DNA of 64,000 bases from Pseudoxanthomonas sp. PXM02 (GCF_014851805.1 NZ_JACVAK010000001.1:1780872-1844871), one strand, 5' to 3'; positions 17,742 to 25,298 are shown, numbered from the stretch's first letter. Program-made: numbers and translations. The notes: generated by a model from the sequence alone, not told the origin.

Positions 17742-19987
17742 GCAGCAACTTCTTTCATGAAGGCCTCCATGGCCTCGGATGCAGCATCGCCACGTTCGAC
17801 GACAGCTTCCACAGCGTCCGTAGGTAAGGCTTGTTTCTCTGCAGCTGCGCTCGGACCGCTCGCCGACTTGAGCGCCTGCATTTCCTCGTCACGGTTCTTG
17901 CGCAAGCCGCCTACCATGCTCTTCTGTGAGGGCTTTTTCTCTTGCGCCGCGAGCTCTTTCGTCAGCTCGGACTTACCGTGATTCGTTGTCGCCTGACGAC
18001 GCAGAAGTTTACTCAAAGCCTTCTGATCCTCGTCACCCCGTTGTACGTCCCTGACCAAATCACGCTCTTCGACCCATTGGACGAAGTCGACGACGGTCCC
18101 CCTTTCTTTCATGTCCACATCGGAACTGACGTTAGGTATGCTGGTCAGCCCTTGATCTGGAAGTGCAAACCAGACACGACTAGTGTCGGTTTCGCTTTGT
18201 CGAATCGTGATGCTCACCGCGCTATCTTTGGCGACCGCCTCTTTGAACTGAGCAGAGCTCTGCAATGCTGGCGCGTAGAACCGAAGGTCTGGGACATGGC
18301 GCCGTCCATCTGGCATCAGCAGCCTGATTCCGCGCTTGGTCATTACGGCCTTGGTTGGCGGCATGGTGAAGGCCCGCAGCCGCTCCAAGTCGTACGGAAG
18401 GTCTGCCCGCATGTTCTTCTCCATCATCCATTTCAGGATGTTGATGCGCGTAGGCCGCACGCCCTCCTCCAGCATTGCCGTGGGCGCCAGGCGTGCCACT
18501 TCCTCGTTGTTGTACTCAATGACCATCAGCAGGAATTCGTGCATGTACTCGGCGTAGTTCCATATCGCCTCCAATGCTGGATGTCTTTCTCCGCGCTCCC
18601 GCCGCTTCCCGCGTGTCGTCCCCGGCAACTTGTGGTTTAGCTCTTTGTGATGGGTGTGGTGCTGCGTTTCGACGTCCGACTTGCTCTGCCCGCTCCAGGA
18701 CTTGGTGTACTCCACAGCGAAGCGAAACTCCTCCTCCGCGGCTGTTGTGGTTTTTGACTTCAGCTCCCCATTGTCGGCGATGATCAACTTGCAGAGCAGC
18801 GATGGCCAATCTTCATCGGCAATCGTGATTCCGAATCGCGCGCAGATCTCGACCTTACTCTCCGCTCCGCACAAGATCGCCTGATGGGCCGTCCAAGTGC
18901 TTGGCGACTCCCAACCCACATAGAAGCCGATCACGACAGTCGATCGAACTTCTTTCAGAATCGTGATGTGCATCGGCGGCAGCTTCCTGAGCCGCGAGAA
19001 CATGGACGTCAGGTAGGCATCGTTGGTCGTGGAGTCGAGCATCGCCATCTGGCCAACAGTGGACACTTGATCTTGCGTGCTTCCCGGCGTTGGCTGCACG
19101 GTCAAACGATCCAAACCGATGCGCCGCTTGCGATCGTCCAACTGGTTGAGTTTGCGCCCCCAATAGCGGAACTGCGCCTGTGTCGGCCGCTGATGGATCG
19201 GGAAGAGTTCTGGGGTTCCATCCTCCTTCAGCGCTGACCAATGGACCCCGCACGTCAGCAGATATGCGTCCGATTCATTTGTGGTTTTGCTTTGCAGGAG
19301 ATAGCCGATCGCAAGCTTCACCTTGTCCTCTTCTTTGAGGACATAGCTTCCCTCGACGACCTTGCCAGCCTTCTCAAGCCGCGACTTCCTACCGAGCTTC
19401 CGTCGGTGCACCTTCTCGACACCGGGACCGCCGCGCCGGTGGGTGTCGGGGATCAGGCTATTCCTGACGCCACCACTTGCCAGGTATGTATTCAGAAGTC
19501 GGTAGATGGTGCTTGGATTTCGCTGGTGCTCCTTGGCTTGCCTCAGGATCGAGGCGCGCAGCGCGGTTGGGTTCCGTGCGATGTCCCGCACATGCGTCCC
19601 TTTGAGCATCGGCGCAAGCAGGCGCCAACTGGCATCTCGCTGCTCGAGGCGTCGCTCCCGCTTGTTCTTTTCCTTTTCTGTGGGAGCAGTATCCAGATAC
19701 TCCTCGTCGAGCATGGACCAGTGGCCTGGAGGCTGATATCCCGTTTCGACGATTCGCCCTTCTTTGTGGGCATCCTCCAGAGCCGCAAGATCGACAACCT
19801 TTGGTCCGCGCGCGTACTTGGACCGCTTGCCTGCGTCGTTCTTGAGCCCTGCAACTTCGATGATCGCCGCGATGGCAGCTTTGTGGTCGATCAAGAGCAC
19901 GCGATGCGGACGCCCGATTAAGGACTGGCCGATGCCCGGCTTGATGACAGTGTTTTCGCGTAGCGTCACGCGCCCTCCCCAAACCAC
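17738..19987 (-). CDS. tnsB: TnsB-like DDE transposase
   Basis: 749-aa transposase of the TnsB/Mu-integrase group, which joins 3' ends to target DNA. The catalytic DDE triad is visible: D in MAMLDSTTNDAYL (about 316), D in LIIADNGELKS (about 403) and E in SDVETQHHTHHKELNH (about 440). N-terminal HTH segments (NPSTIYRLLNTYLASGG) precede it, a mu-C-like beta-barrel (RGIRLLMPDGRRHVPDLRFY) follows, and the C-terminal ~120 residues are charged and may bind TnsC. GTG 19987 is used (AGGGGCGG upstream), giving a 22-base overlap with tnsA; a GTG at 19969 would give a 4-base overlap instead. No truncation is seen, so the enzyme may be active. Confidence 0.9.
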   Translation of the reverse strand: MVWGGRVTLRENTVIKPGIGQSLIGRPHRVLLIDHKAAIAAIIEVAGLKNDAGKRSKYARGPKVVDLAALEDAHKEGRIVETGYQPPGHWSMLDEEYLDTAPTEKEKNKRERRLEQRDASWRLLAPMLKGTHVRDIARNPTALRASILRQAKEHQRNPSTIYRLLNTYLASGGVRNSLIPDTHRRGGPGVEKVHRRKLGRKSRLEKAGKVVEGSYVLKEEDKVKLAIGYLLQSKTTNESDAYLLTCGVHWSALKEDGTPELFPIHQRPTQAQFRYWGRKLNQLDDRKRRIGLDRLTVQPTPGSTQDQVSTVGQMAMLDSTTNDAYLTSMFSRLRKLPPMHITILKEVRSTVVIGFYVGWESPSTWTAHQAILCGAESKVEICARFGITIADEDWPSLLCKLIIADNGELKSKTTTAAEEEFRFAVEYTKSWSGQSKSDVETQHHTHHKELNHKLPGTTRGKRRERGERHPALEAIWNYAEYMHEFLLMVIEYNNEEVARLAPTAMLEEGVRPTRINILKWMMEKNMRADLPYDLERLRAFTMPPTKAVMTKRGIRLLMPDGRRHVPDLRFYAPALQSSAQFKEAVAKDSAVSITIRQSETDTSRVWFALPDQGLTSIPNVSSDVDMKERGTVVDFVQWVEERDLVRDVQRGDEDQKALSKLLRRQATTNHGKSELTKELAAQEKKPSQKSMVGGLRKNRDEEMQALKSASGPSAAAEKQALPTDAVEAVVERGDAASEAMEAFMKEVAA

Positions 19988-20871
19988 CGCTGCCGCCCCT
20001 GCTCACGCAAGGCCATTCCGCCGGTAACCAGAGGCCTTGTGGTTATGAGGCCATTTGAGACGTCATGGTCAACGTGCTGGTACCAAATCGAAATGTGGAA
20101 TGCGCGCTGCTCCTCAGGAGTCGACCATCCGACTCGGTTGCCAGCTTCCTTGGAGGCAATCCACGCAGGTCGGTCGTACGCCGTGCGTTGCAGCAGATCA
20201 ACGTACTTGAGGTAGGGTGCCGCGCGTACGAGCTGCATCAGCATGGAACGCGGTTCAATCGGCGATATGGCATGGAGTCCAACCAGAAGCTTCGGCGGCA
20301 GCTGCTCCGGATGCGCTAAGCGGAATGGGATATTGCCTGCAACACAGTAACGGCGATCTAACTCGATCCGCTCCATATCTCGATCCGTCGGCGAGCCCGC
20401 GCCTACGATAGATTCCGGCTTGCAGCTAATTCCGATGAGGCGTGCGGGGTTCATCGACACCGGCACCGTCACCATCATGTCGATGGTAAGGACGTGCGCA
20501 ATGGTGGTGCCCGGATAGGTTCGCAGAGCAATGTCCGCCTCAGTTGCGACGAACTGCATGCCCGGGTGAAGTCTGTCTTCAGCTTGCGGAGCGATCTGCA
20601 CTTCCGGGTGCAAGTGGGGCCAAGGCCAGAGCGGATACTGTTCCCGGACGTCTTCAGCACCCAGCCACCACAGGTAGAGCGCGAATTGACGCTCGGCACG
20701 TGACAAGAAGTGCGTCAGCCTTTTGAGGTGCGGCACAGGGCCAACATTGAGGTTCGAGTAGGGCGACGATGTACGCCGTGTGATCTGAATCCACGGCCGA
20801 TATGCGTCACCCGTCCCTATGCCGCGCCCCTCCCGGATCGCAGCCGCAAGCTTTGCGATGTTTAAGTTCAT
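19966..20871 (-). CDS. tnsA: TnsA-like endonuclease subunit
   Basis: 301-aa TnsA-family nuclease, which makes the 5'-strand cuts so that a Tn7-type element moves by cut-and-paste. The restriction-endonuclease-like core is readable: Glu in LSRAERQFALYLWW (about residue 59), Asp in VLTIDMMVTVP (about 131) and Lys in GISCKPES (about 149). A C-terminal region of ~130 residues corresponds to the part that contacts TnsC. It is the first gene of tnsABC; an inverted repeat covers its start codon. Presence of tnsA separates this element from Tn5053-type (TniABQ) and Mu-type elements. Confidence 0.85.
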   Translation of the reverse strand: MNLNIAKLAAAIREGRGIGTGDAYRPWIQITRRTSSPYSNLNVGPVPHLKRLTHFLSRAERQFALYLWWLGAEDVREQYPLWPWPHLHPEVQIAPQAEDRLHPGMQFVATEADIALRTYPGTTIAHVLTIDMMVTVPVSMNPARLIGISCKPESIVGAGSPTDRDMERIELDRRYCVAGNIPFRLAHPEQLPPKLLVGLHAISPIEPRSMLMQLVRAAPYLKYVDLLQRTAYDRPAWIASKEAGNRVGWSTPEEQRAFHISIWYQHVDHDVSNGLITTRPLVTGGMALREQGRQRWFGEGA

Positions 20872-20896
20872 GTCGACCGCCCGGGGTGGTCGACAT
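20870..20896. promoter_or_regulatory. Perfect inverted repeat over the tnsA start: candidate operator
   Basis: ATGTCGACC (20870-20878) and GGTCGACAT (20888-20896) form a perfect 9-bp inverted repeat with a GC-rich 9-base spacer. It overlaps the tnsA start codon and its 5' leader. A repressor binding here would shut off tnsABC; alternatively the RNA hairpin would hide the tnsA start. Confidence 0.55.
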
Positions 20897-20950
20897 CAAG
20901 TGCACGCGGACGGTACCTGTATGCAACGATCCCTCTGAGCACATGCGCCC

Positions 20951-21103
20951 CCAAGCTCCTCGCTGGAGCAAGTCATCGAGAAAGAGATTCGACGGAGGCT
21001 TGACTTGCATGTGGGCAGAAGTGGAGACTGCCAGCAAGCGAGCAGCTTGAGCAATCAAGTCACGCCAGATAGCCGCCTTTAGCCGAGGCGGCTTTCTTTT
21101 TAT
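20951..21103 (+). ncRNA. Candidate structured non-coding RNA upstream of tnsA
   Basis: About 150 bases with no convincing ORF fold into: hairpin GCTCC/GGAGC (20955-20969); a three-way-junction-like unit closed by an 11-bp stem with one mismatch (20997-21007 with 21056-21066) enclosing hairpins GGCAG/CTGCC (21014-21032) and CAAGC/GCTTG (21035-21049); then a Rho-independent terminator AGCCGCCT/AGGCGGCT (21071-21093) with TTCTTTTT. The terminator has its T-run only in plus orientation and no plus-strand protein gene precedes it, so a plus-strand RNA is implied. The 5' end is unknown; TATGCA near 20920 is a weak -10 candidate. No match to a known RNA family is recognised. Confidence 0.5.
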
Positions 21104-21111
21104 CCGACGGG

Positions 21112-21414
21112 TTAAGTTTCGGGGTCACCTCCCTGGCGAGGTGAATGTGCGCCTTCATTCGGCGCCCCCTGCACAAGTGCGTCAATTTCGCTGACGCGCC
21201 CGATCAAGCCGTGCTTAAGCCCCAGCCGCACGGCAATTTCGTGACTCTGGCCACGTAGCCCCTGATTACGACCGGTGAGCACTCCGTAGACCAGTTGGGC
21301 GGAGTAGCCGTGGAGCCTCGCCCAGCCACTAATGGATAAGCCCCTCCGGGCAAATTCTGAGCGAACCTGCGCACCACTTCTCAGAGGCGTTTTAGTAGTC
21401 TGTATTGGGAACAT
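21112..21414 (-). CDS. Small DNA-binding protein (mobile-element regulator type)
   Basis: 100-aa basic protein resembling short Cro-like/'DNA-binding protein' regulators common on prophages and integrative elements. The central part ARRGLSISGWARLHGYSAQL then VYGVLTGRNQGLRGQSHEIA is an HTH with the conserved GLRGQSHEIAVRLGLKHG tail. No Shine-Dalgarno is visible before ATG 21414, and the start codon lies inside a palindrome, so it may be a leaderless, autorepressed message. Divergent from the XRE regulator gene and ending just beyond the terminator of the candidate ncRNA. It may control tnsABC or the ncRNA. Confidence 0.68.
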   Translation of the reverse strand: MFPIQTTKTPLRSGAQVRSEFARRGLSISGWARLHGYSAQLVYGVLTGRNQGLRGQSHEIAVRLGLKHGLIGRVSEIDALVQGAPNEGAHSPRQGGDPET

Positions 21415-21436
21415 ATGTATTCATTTGTATACATAT
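21413..21436. promoter_or_regulatory. Palindromic operator in the divergent regulator spacer
   Basis: ATATGTAT (21413-21420) and ATACATAT (21429-21436) are a perfect 8-bp inverted repeat with spacer TCATTTGT. It covers the ATG of the minus-strand regulator and lies 53 bases before the XRE gene. Phage-like geometry suggests that one or both regulators bind here. Confidence 0.6.
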
Positions 21437-21488
21437 TCTGATCCTTATAGTAGACTTTCCTCGTCATCGCAAGGCCCGGAGACCCGAA

Positions 21489-21899
21489 ATGAGCTTCGGC
21501 AGCAGACTCCGCCAAGAACGGGGCCGGCTCGAACTGACCCAGCAGAAGTTCGCCGAGCTAGGCGGAGTCAAGCGCGTGAGTCAGCACTTGTACGAGCAGG
21601 ATGCTCGAGTGCCGGACATGAACTACTTGATGAGGCTGAAGGAAGGCGGCGTCGATGTGTGGTTTCTGATCAATGGCGCACGATTTGTAGCAGGCACCGG
21701 TAACGCCCTTCCCAGATCCGTCTACGTTTCCGCGTTCCGCGCGGTCGATGAGCTCGCCCGTAACGCAGATGGGCAAGTCTTGCCGCTTGAAGAACGCGAG
21801 CGTCTCTTCGACTTCCTGCTCACTCTGCTACAGAACGAACACTCGTCCGCAAGTCTGGAGGAGATCAAGTCACGCGTCTCAGGGGCCCTGGTCGCATGA
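21489..21899 (+). CDS. XRE-family transcriptional regulator
   Basis: 136-aa protein with an N-terminal XRE helix-turn-helix (FGSRLRQERGRLELTQQKFA, then ELGGVKRVSQHLYEQDARVP, residues 3-45) and a helical C-terminal part (VDELARNADGQVLPLEERER). The second half of the HTH has lost the usual spacing, so DNA binding is likely but not certain. ATG 21489 has GGAG eight bases before it. It overlaps the next gene by four bases (ATGA), so it is the first gene of the membrane/SPFH/NAD-kinase-like operon and probably its repressor. Confidence 0.75.
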   Translation: MSFGSRLRQERGRLELTQQKFAELGGVKRVSQHLYEQDARVPDMNYLMRLKEGGVDVWFLINGARFVAGTGNALPRSVYVSAFRAVDELARNADGQVLPLEERERLFDFLLTLLQNEHSSASLEEIKSRVSGALVA

Positions 21900-22510
21900 C
21901 CTCGCTCAGGCGCTGCATCTCCGCGATCGAAACCGGCTTGGATGAAGTCTTCTCTGGCCGATGGTGGTGTCGGGCCTGTCGCTACGTCGCCGAAAGGCGC
22001 CTCGAATGGGTGCTAAACCAGTTTGGGGAGAACTCGTTGGCGGCGCGACGTGAGACTGAGCGATACCGGCGAATGCAATTCGCGGTCACCTTCTGGCGGC
22101 CAGCGCCTAGTCCAGTCAGGCAGGTTGTACTGAGAGCCAGACAGGCCGGTGTAAGCATGTCCAACCTTCAGCTGATCGTGCTCAACACCGATGTGCGGAC
22201 TCGCAGCAACAAAGCGTTCGTTCGCCGATCAGTACTCGCTAGGGCACTATCGCCGGCCATGGCTACTGTTGTCGGAGTGCACTGGCTCTTGATGTATGTC
22301 TTGGCCCTTACCGCGCCTGGCCCGATCTGGCTAAAGATTCTTGTGATCCTCGGCATCTTTTTTGCTTATGCAACTCTTTACAGGGGTTGGAGCCTTTATG
22401 GCTACTGCGCACTAGCGGCAGTGGACCAGGCCGGAGGACAGTTAGATCAGCTGTGCTCCCAGTCCAATTCTGAAAGCAGCGCGAAGCTTCATCAGTTGAA
22501 CAAAATCTAG
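21896..22510 (+). CDS. Unknown protein with two transmembrane segments
   Basis: 204-aa protein not recognised as a known family. The N-terminal 115 residues are basic and contain a CRAC pair (WWCRACRYVAERR) that could bind metal. Two hydrophobic helices follow, about 119-141 (MATVVGVHWLLMYVLALTA) and 146-172 (IWLKILVILGIFFAYATLY), with a short polar tail, so the bulk faces the cytosol. It is coupled to the XRE gene by ATGA and lies 35 bases before the SPFH gene. As the SPFH protein lacks its own membrane segment, this protein is a candidate anchor for it (inference). Confidence 0.68.
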   Translation: MTSLRRCISAIETGLDEVFSGRWWCRACRYVAERRLEWVLNQFGENSLAARRETERYRRMQFAVTFWRPAPSPVRQVVLRARQAGVSMSNLQLIVLNTDVRTRSNKAFVRRSVLARALSPAMATVVGVHWLLMYVLALTAPGPIWLKILVILGIFFAYATLYRGWSLYGYCALAAVDQAGGQLDQLCSQSNSESSAKLHQLNKI

Positions 22511-22545
22511 GTCCTAGACCTATCGACTCATGACAAGGAGGATTC

Positions 22546-23574
22546 ATGTTTGGTTTGCGCTACGTCAAGGCTAGTCCCAGCACTTACGTCATCCAGTACC
22601 GAAACGGGCAGCCGGTTCGCGAAGGCACCGGCCTCGCCTTCTTCTACTTCGCTCCCAATGCCTCACTAGTTTCGGTCCCGCTCGAAAGCGTGGACGTACC
22701 TTTCATGTTTAATGAGGTCAGCAGCGACTTCCAGCAAGTGACCGTGCAGGGTCAGGTCACCTATCGCGTGACCGAGCCGAAGACACTTGCCAGCCTCATG
22801 AATTTCACGATTAAGCCCAATGGTGAGTACGTGTCGGAGGATCCGACCAAGGTTCCGCAGCGTGTAGTCAACGCTGTCCAGGTCCAGCTTCGATCCGTAC
22901 TGCAAGGACAGACCCTTCAGGACCTGCTTCGCGCATCCGAGCGCCTTGTGCAGACGGTACGTGACGGTCTACGTCAGCCGGAAGGACTGTCCAGCCTGGG
23001 GCTCGAGCTCGTGAACCTGGCCGTGCTGGCGGTGAGACCCAATCCGGAAACATCGCGTGCTTTGGAAGCCACGGTGCGCGAGCAGATCCTCAAGCAGGCC
23101 GATGACGCGACCTACCTGCGACGAAACTCCGCCATCGAGCAAGAGCGCGCGATCAAGGAGAACGAGCTGAATACCGAGATCGCGGTCGAGACCAAGAAGC
23201 GCCAGATCCGCGAGACCCAGCTGGAAGCAGAGCGCGTAGCACAGCAAAAGCGTCAGGAGATCCAGAACGAGGACATGGCCGGGCGCATCGCCCTTGAGGA
23301 CAAGAACAAGGCGCTAACTGCCCTTCGCATGGAAAACGCACAGAAGGAAGCCGACGCGAGGGCCTATGCCGTCGGTGCGGTGATGAAGGCCGTGCAGGGC
23401 GTCGATCCCAAGGTGCTGCAGGCACTGAACGTCGGCAATGCTGATCCCAGCGCTCTGATCGCGATGGCCTTCCAAGGCCTGGCGGAGAACGCCGATCGCA
23501 TCGGCGAGCTCAACATCACGCCTGATCTCCTGCAACAGCTTGCTGCCAAGGGCCAGACCACGGCACGGGCGTAA
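22546..23574 (+). CDS. SPFH (band 7) domain protein without a membrane anchor
   Basis: 342-aa stomatin/prohibitin-like protein. Residues 1-190 are the SPFH domain (YVKASPSTYVIQYRNGQPVR at the start, VTVQGQVTYRVTEP, then GLELVNLAVLAVRPNPETSRALE). Residues 195-285 are a charged coiled coil (KENELNTEIAVETKKRQIRE), and the tail is a short helical assembly region. Unlike flotillins it has no N-terminal hydrophobic segment. AAGGAGG lies seven bases before the ATG. Three bases separate it from the NAD-kinase-like gene, so the two products probably work together. It is a different, much shorter protein than YqiK at 4.1 kb. Confidence 0.87.
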   Translation: MFGLRYVKASPSTYVIQYRNGQPVREGTGLAFFYFAPNASLVSVPLESVDVPFMFNEVSSDFQQVTVQGQVTYRVTEPKTLASLMNFTIKPNGEYVSEDPTKVPQRVVNAVQVQLRSVLQGQTLQDLLRASERLVQTVRDGLRQPEGLSSLGLELVNLAVLAVRPNPETSRALEATVREQILKQADDATYLRRNSAIEQERAIKENELNTEIAVETKKRQIRETQLEAERVAQQKRQEIQNEDMAGRIALEDKNKALTALRMENAQKEADARAYAVGAVMKAVQGVDPKVLQALNVGNADPSALIAMAFQGLAENADRIGELNITPDLLQQLAAKGQTTARA

Positions 23575-23577
23575 GGC

Positions 23578-24513
23578 ATGGAGCCGCTGAGCCAGCGGAT
23601 CGTCCTAATCGTCCGCAAAACCCGCCTCGAAGAGCTGACAGTCCGCTTCAACACGGTTGAGCAGGCACGCTTCTACATCGAGCACCTGGGTGCGGACTTC
23701 GGCGACTACGAGGCCGAGGACCGCATCTATCAGCAAGCAGTGCTGACTGCCGAAACCTCGCTGCGCCGGTTTGGTCGCGTGCAGAAGCTCGATCGCAGCT
23801 TCCTGCCCAACTTCCTGTTCCCTCCCGAAGCCTTGGTGGTCGTTCTCGGACAGGATGGCCTTGTGGCCAATACCCTGAAATACCTCTCTGGTCAGCCGGT
23901 AATCGGCGTGAATCCCGATCCAGCAAGATGGGACGGTGTGCTCCTGCCATTCAAAGTATGTGACCTCGCTTCGATCACGCTCGCCGCTCAGACCGGAACG
24001 CGGCCAACCCGCAGCATCACGATGGCACGTGCGCGCCTAAGCGACGGCCAAGAGTTGCACGCGGTCAACGACCTGTTCATTGGTCCGCGCTCACATGTGT
24101 CCGCCCGGTACGAAGTTCATGTCGGTGGCCGGAGCGAGACGCACTCCTCCAGCGGGCTAATCGTGTCGACCGGACTCGGCTCTACAGGATGGTTTCGTAG
24201 CCTATTGGCGGGCGCAGCGGGAATTGCTGGACAGTCGATGAAAGGATCTATCAAGGAACTGCGCGAGAAAGGTTTCCCTTGGGACGCCGACCATCTGCAC
24301 TTCACGGTTCGCGAGCCGTTCCCAAGTAGGACAACGCAAACAGGCCTTGTGTTCGGGAAGGTCACCCGCGAGCAGCCCCTGCGGCTTGTGTCGCAGATGG
24401 CGGGCTATGGTGTGATCTTCAGCGATGGCATAGAGGCCGACTACTTGGAGTTCAACTCCGGAATGACTGCCGTTATTGACGTTGCAGAGCGTAATGGTTG
24501 CCTGGTGTGCTAA
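23578..24513 (+). CDS. Divergent NAD-kinase-fold protein
   Basis: 311-aa protein with the NAD kinase/diacylglycerol-kinase-like layout. The nucleotide loop reads VVVLGQDGLVANTLKYL (about 85-101) where NAD kinases have GGDGT; the following LSGQPVIGVNPDP matches the usual 'ilGvN' strand. VNDLFIGP (about 162) replaces the LNE motif, and GLIVSTGLGSTGW (about 193-205) matches DGLIVSTPTGSTAY. The first 70 residues are an extra region (ARFYIEHLGADFGDYEAEDR). The altered GGDG and LNE motifs suggest a changed substrate or acceptor, so I do not give it the nadK name. Last gene of the operon with the SPFH protein. Confidence 0.75.
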   Translation: MEPLSQRIVLIVRKTRLEELTVRFNTVEQARFYIEHLGADFGDYEAEDRIYQQAVLTAETSLRRFGRVQKLDRSFLPNFLFPPEALVVVLGQDGLVANTLKYLSGQPVIGVNPDPARWDGVLLPFKVCDLASITLAAQTGTRPTRSITMARARLSDGQELHAVNDLFIGPRSHVSARYEVHVGGRSETHSSSGLIVSTGLGSTGWFRSLLAGAAGIAGQSMKGSIKELREKGFPWDADHLHFTVREPFPSRTTQTGLVFGKVTREQPLRLVSQMAGYGVIFSDGIEADYLEFNSGMTAVIDVAERNGCLVC

Positions 24514-24520
24514 CAGCCAG

Positions 24521-24560
24521 CGAGTTGGGCATCTCCGCCTAAGGGCGATCGAGTTGGGCA
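24521..24560. repeat. Tandem-spaced direct repeats: candidate right-end transposase sites
   Basis: CGAGTTGGGCA occurs twice (24521-24531, 24550-24560), 29 bases apart, directly after the NAD-kinase-like gene. The reverse complement (TGCCCAACTCG) shares the GCCCAA..CG core with the repeats just inside the left side (TAGCCCAAACGAG at 13426), in opposite orientation as required for transposon ends. If so, the right end lies shortly after 24560. No terminal ACA with target duplication could be fixed. Confidence 0.4.
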
Positions 24561-24956
24561 GGAACCGAATGAGCTCTAGCCAGAGCCGCGCGTAAGGCCC
24601 GTGTCCAATTGATGTCCGCTTCCGGCCAGAAGCCGACACACGACTTTGTACAGAATTACGCCCAGCCAGCGATGATCTCTTGTTGAATCGGACGATCAAG
24701 GGGCATGGAGAACTCGATGATCGCGCCGCCATCTAAAGCGGACGCAACGCGTAAGGCAGGGTCCAGACCGTAGAGAACGCCGCCCCCTCCGGGAGCGAGC
24801 TATAGGCGGGCGGCAGCCGTGTTCCGTATCACCAATGAGAGCGCCAGGGTGGATGTCATCACGCGATCCAAGTACATCTGCCGAGTCGGCAGAGCGTGCT
24901 GCCGTGAAGTTGGCGCGGGATAACGGTTGAGGACTCGGCTGGATCGCGACCGCACG
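24561..24956. other. Non-coding stretch with one palindromic repeat copy
   Basis: About 400 bases with no supported gene. At 24611-24640 it holds a copy of the dispersed palindromic element GATGTCCGCTTCCGGCCAGA.. (stem GTCCGCTT/AAGCCGAC, one mismatch). The remainder shows stops in all frames and looks like decayed sequence at the island junction. Confidence 0.5.
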
Positions 24957-25211
24957 CTAGACCTGCGAGGCGTACCGCAGCACCGTTTGCTCGTCTTGAA
25001 TGACCTGCTTGGTTGATTCGAGCCACCTCAGCGCGGCTCCTTGGTTACTGATCGATCCTCCCAGTTCGTCGGTGAGGCAACGCGCGCAAGGCTGGCCACC
25101 GGGGCTCGGTCTGCAGCAACGGCTGCAGGGAGACATCGTGGTCGTACCAGGAGGTCTTAGTTGGTGGGAAATTCTCGCCATAAGGGCGCTGGCTGCGCTG
25201 AGGTTATCCAT
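24957..25211 (-). CDS. Hypothetical small Cys-rich protein
   Basis: 84-aa product with a CSRCC...CARC arrangement (two CxxC pairs about ten residues apart, near residues 29-45), which resembles a zinc ribbon, followed by an amphipathic helical tail (SISNQGAALRWLESTKQVIQ). Not recognised. ATG 25211 is chosen because the upstream part of the open frame is low-complexity Pro/Arg; the Shine-Dalgarno is weak (GGA). It could be a chance ORF, though the paired cysteines and the helical tail argue for a real protein. Confidence 0.42.
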   Translation of the reverse strand: MDNLSAASALMARISHQLRPPGTTTMSPCSRCCRPSPGGQPCARCLTDELGGSISNQGAALRWLESTKQVIQDEQTVLRYASQV

Positions 25212-25298
25212 GTTGGCGAATCCGTGTCGTATAGATGGGGATGGCTGGGCTTGGTCGCCATGACGTGGCGCCGGCTTGAACCGACTGCACACGAGAAC

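Noticed and set aside
20802..21058. 82-aa plus and 83-aa minus ORFs upstream of tnsA
   Set aside because: They overlap each other, the tnsA start and the candidate ncRNA, have no ribosome site and no family resemblance.
13335..24560. A CRISPR-associated transposon (CAST)
   Set aside because: No Cas8/Cas7/Cas6, Cas12k or repeat-spacer array is present; the two TniQ proteins look like DNA-reading TnsD types.
24561..24956. A broken integrase or transposase gene
   Set aside because: All six frames are interrupted and no recognisable motif was found.
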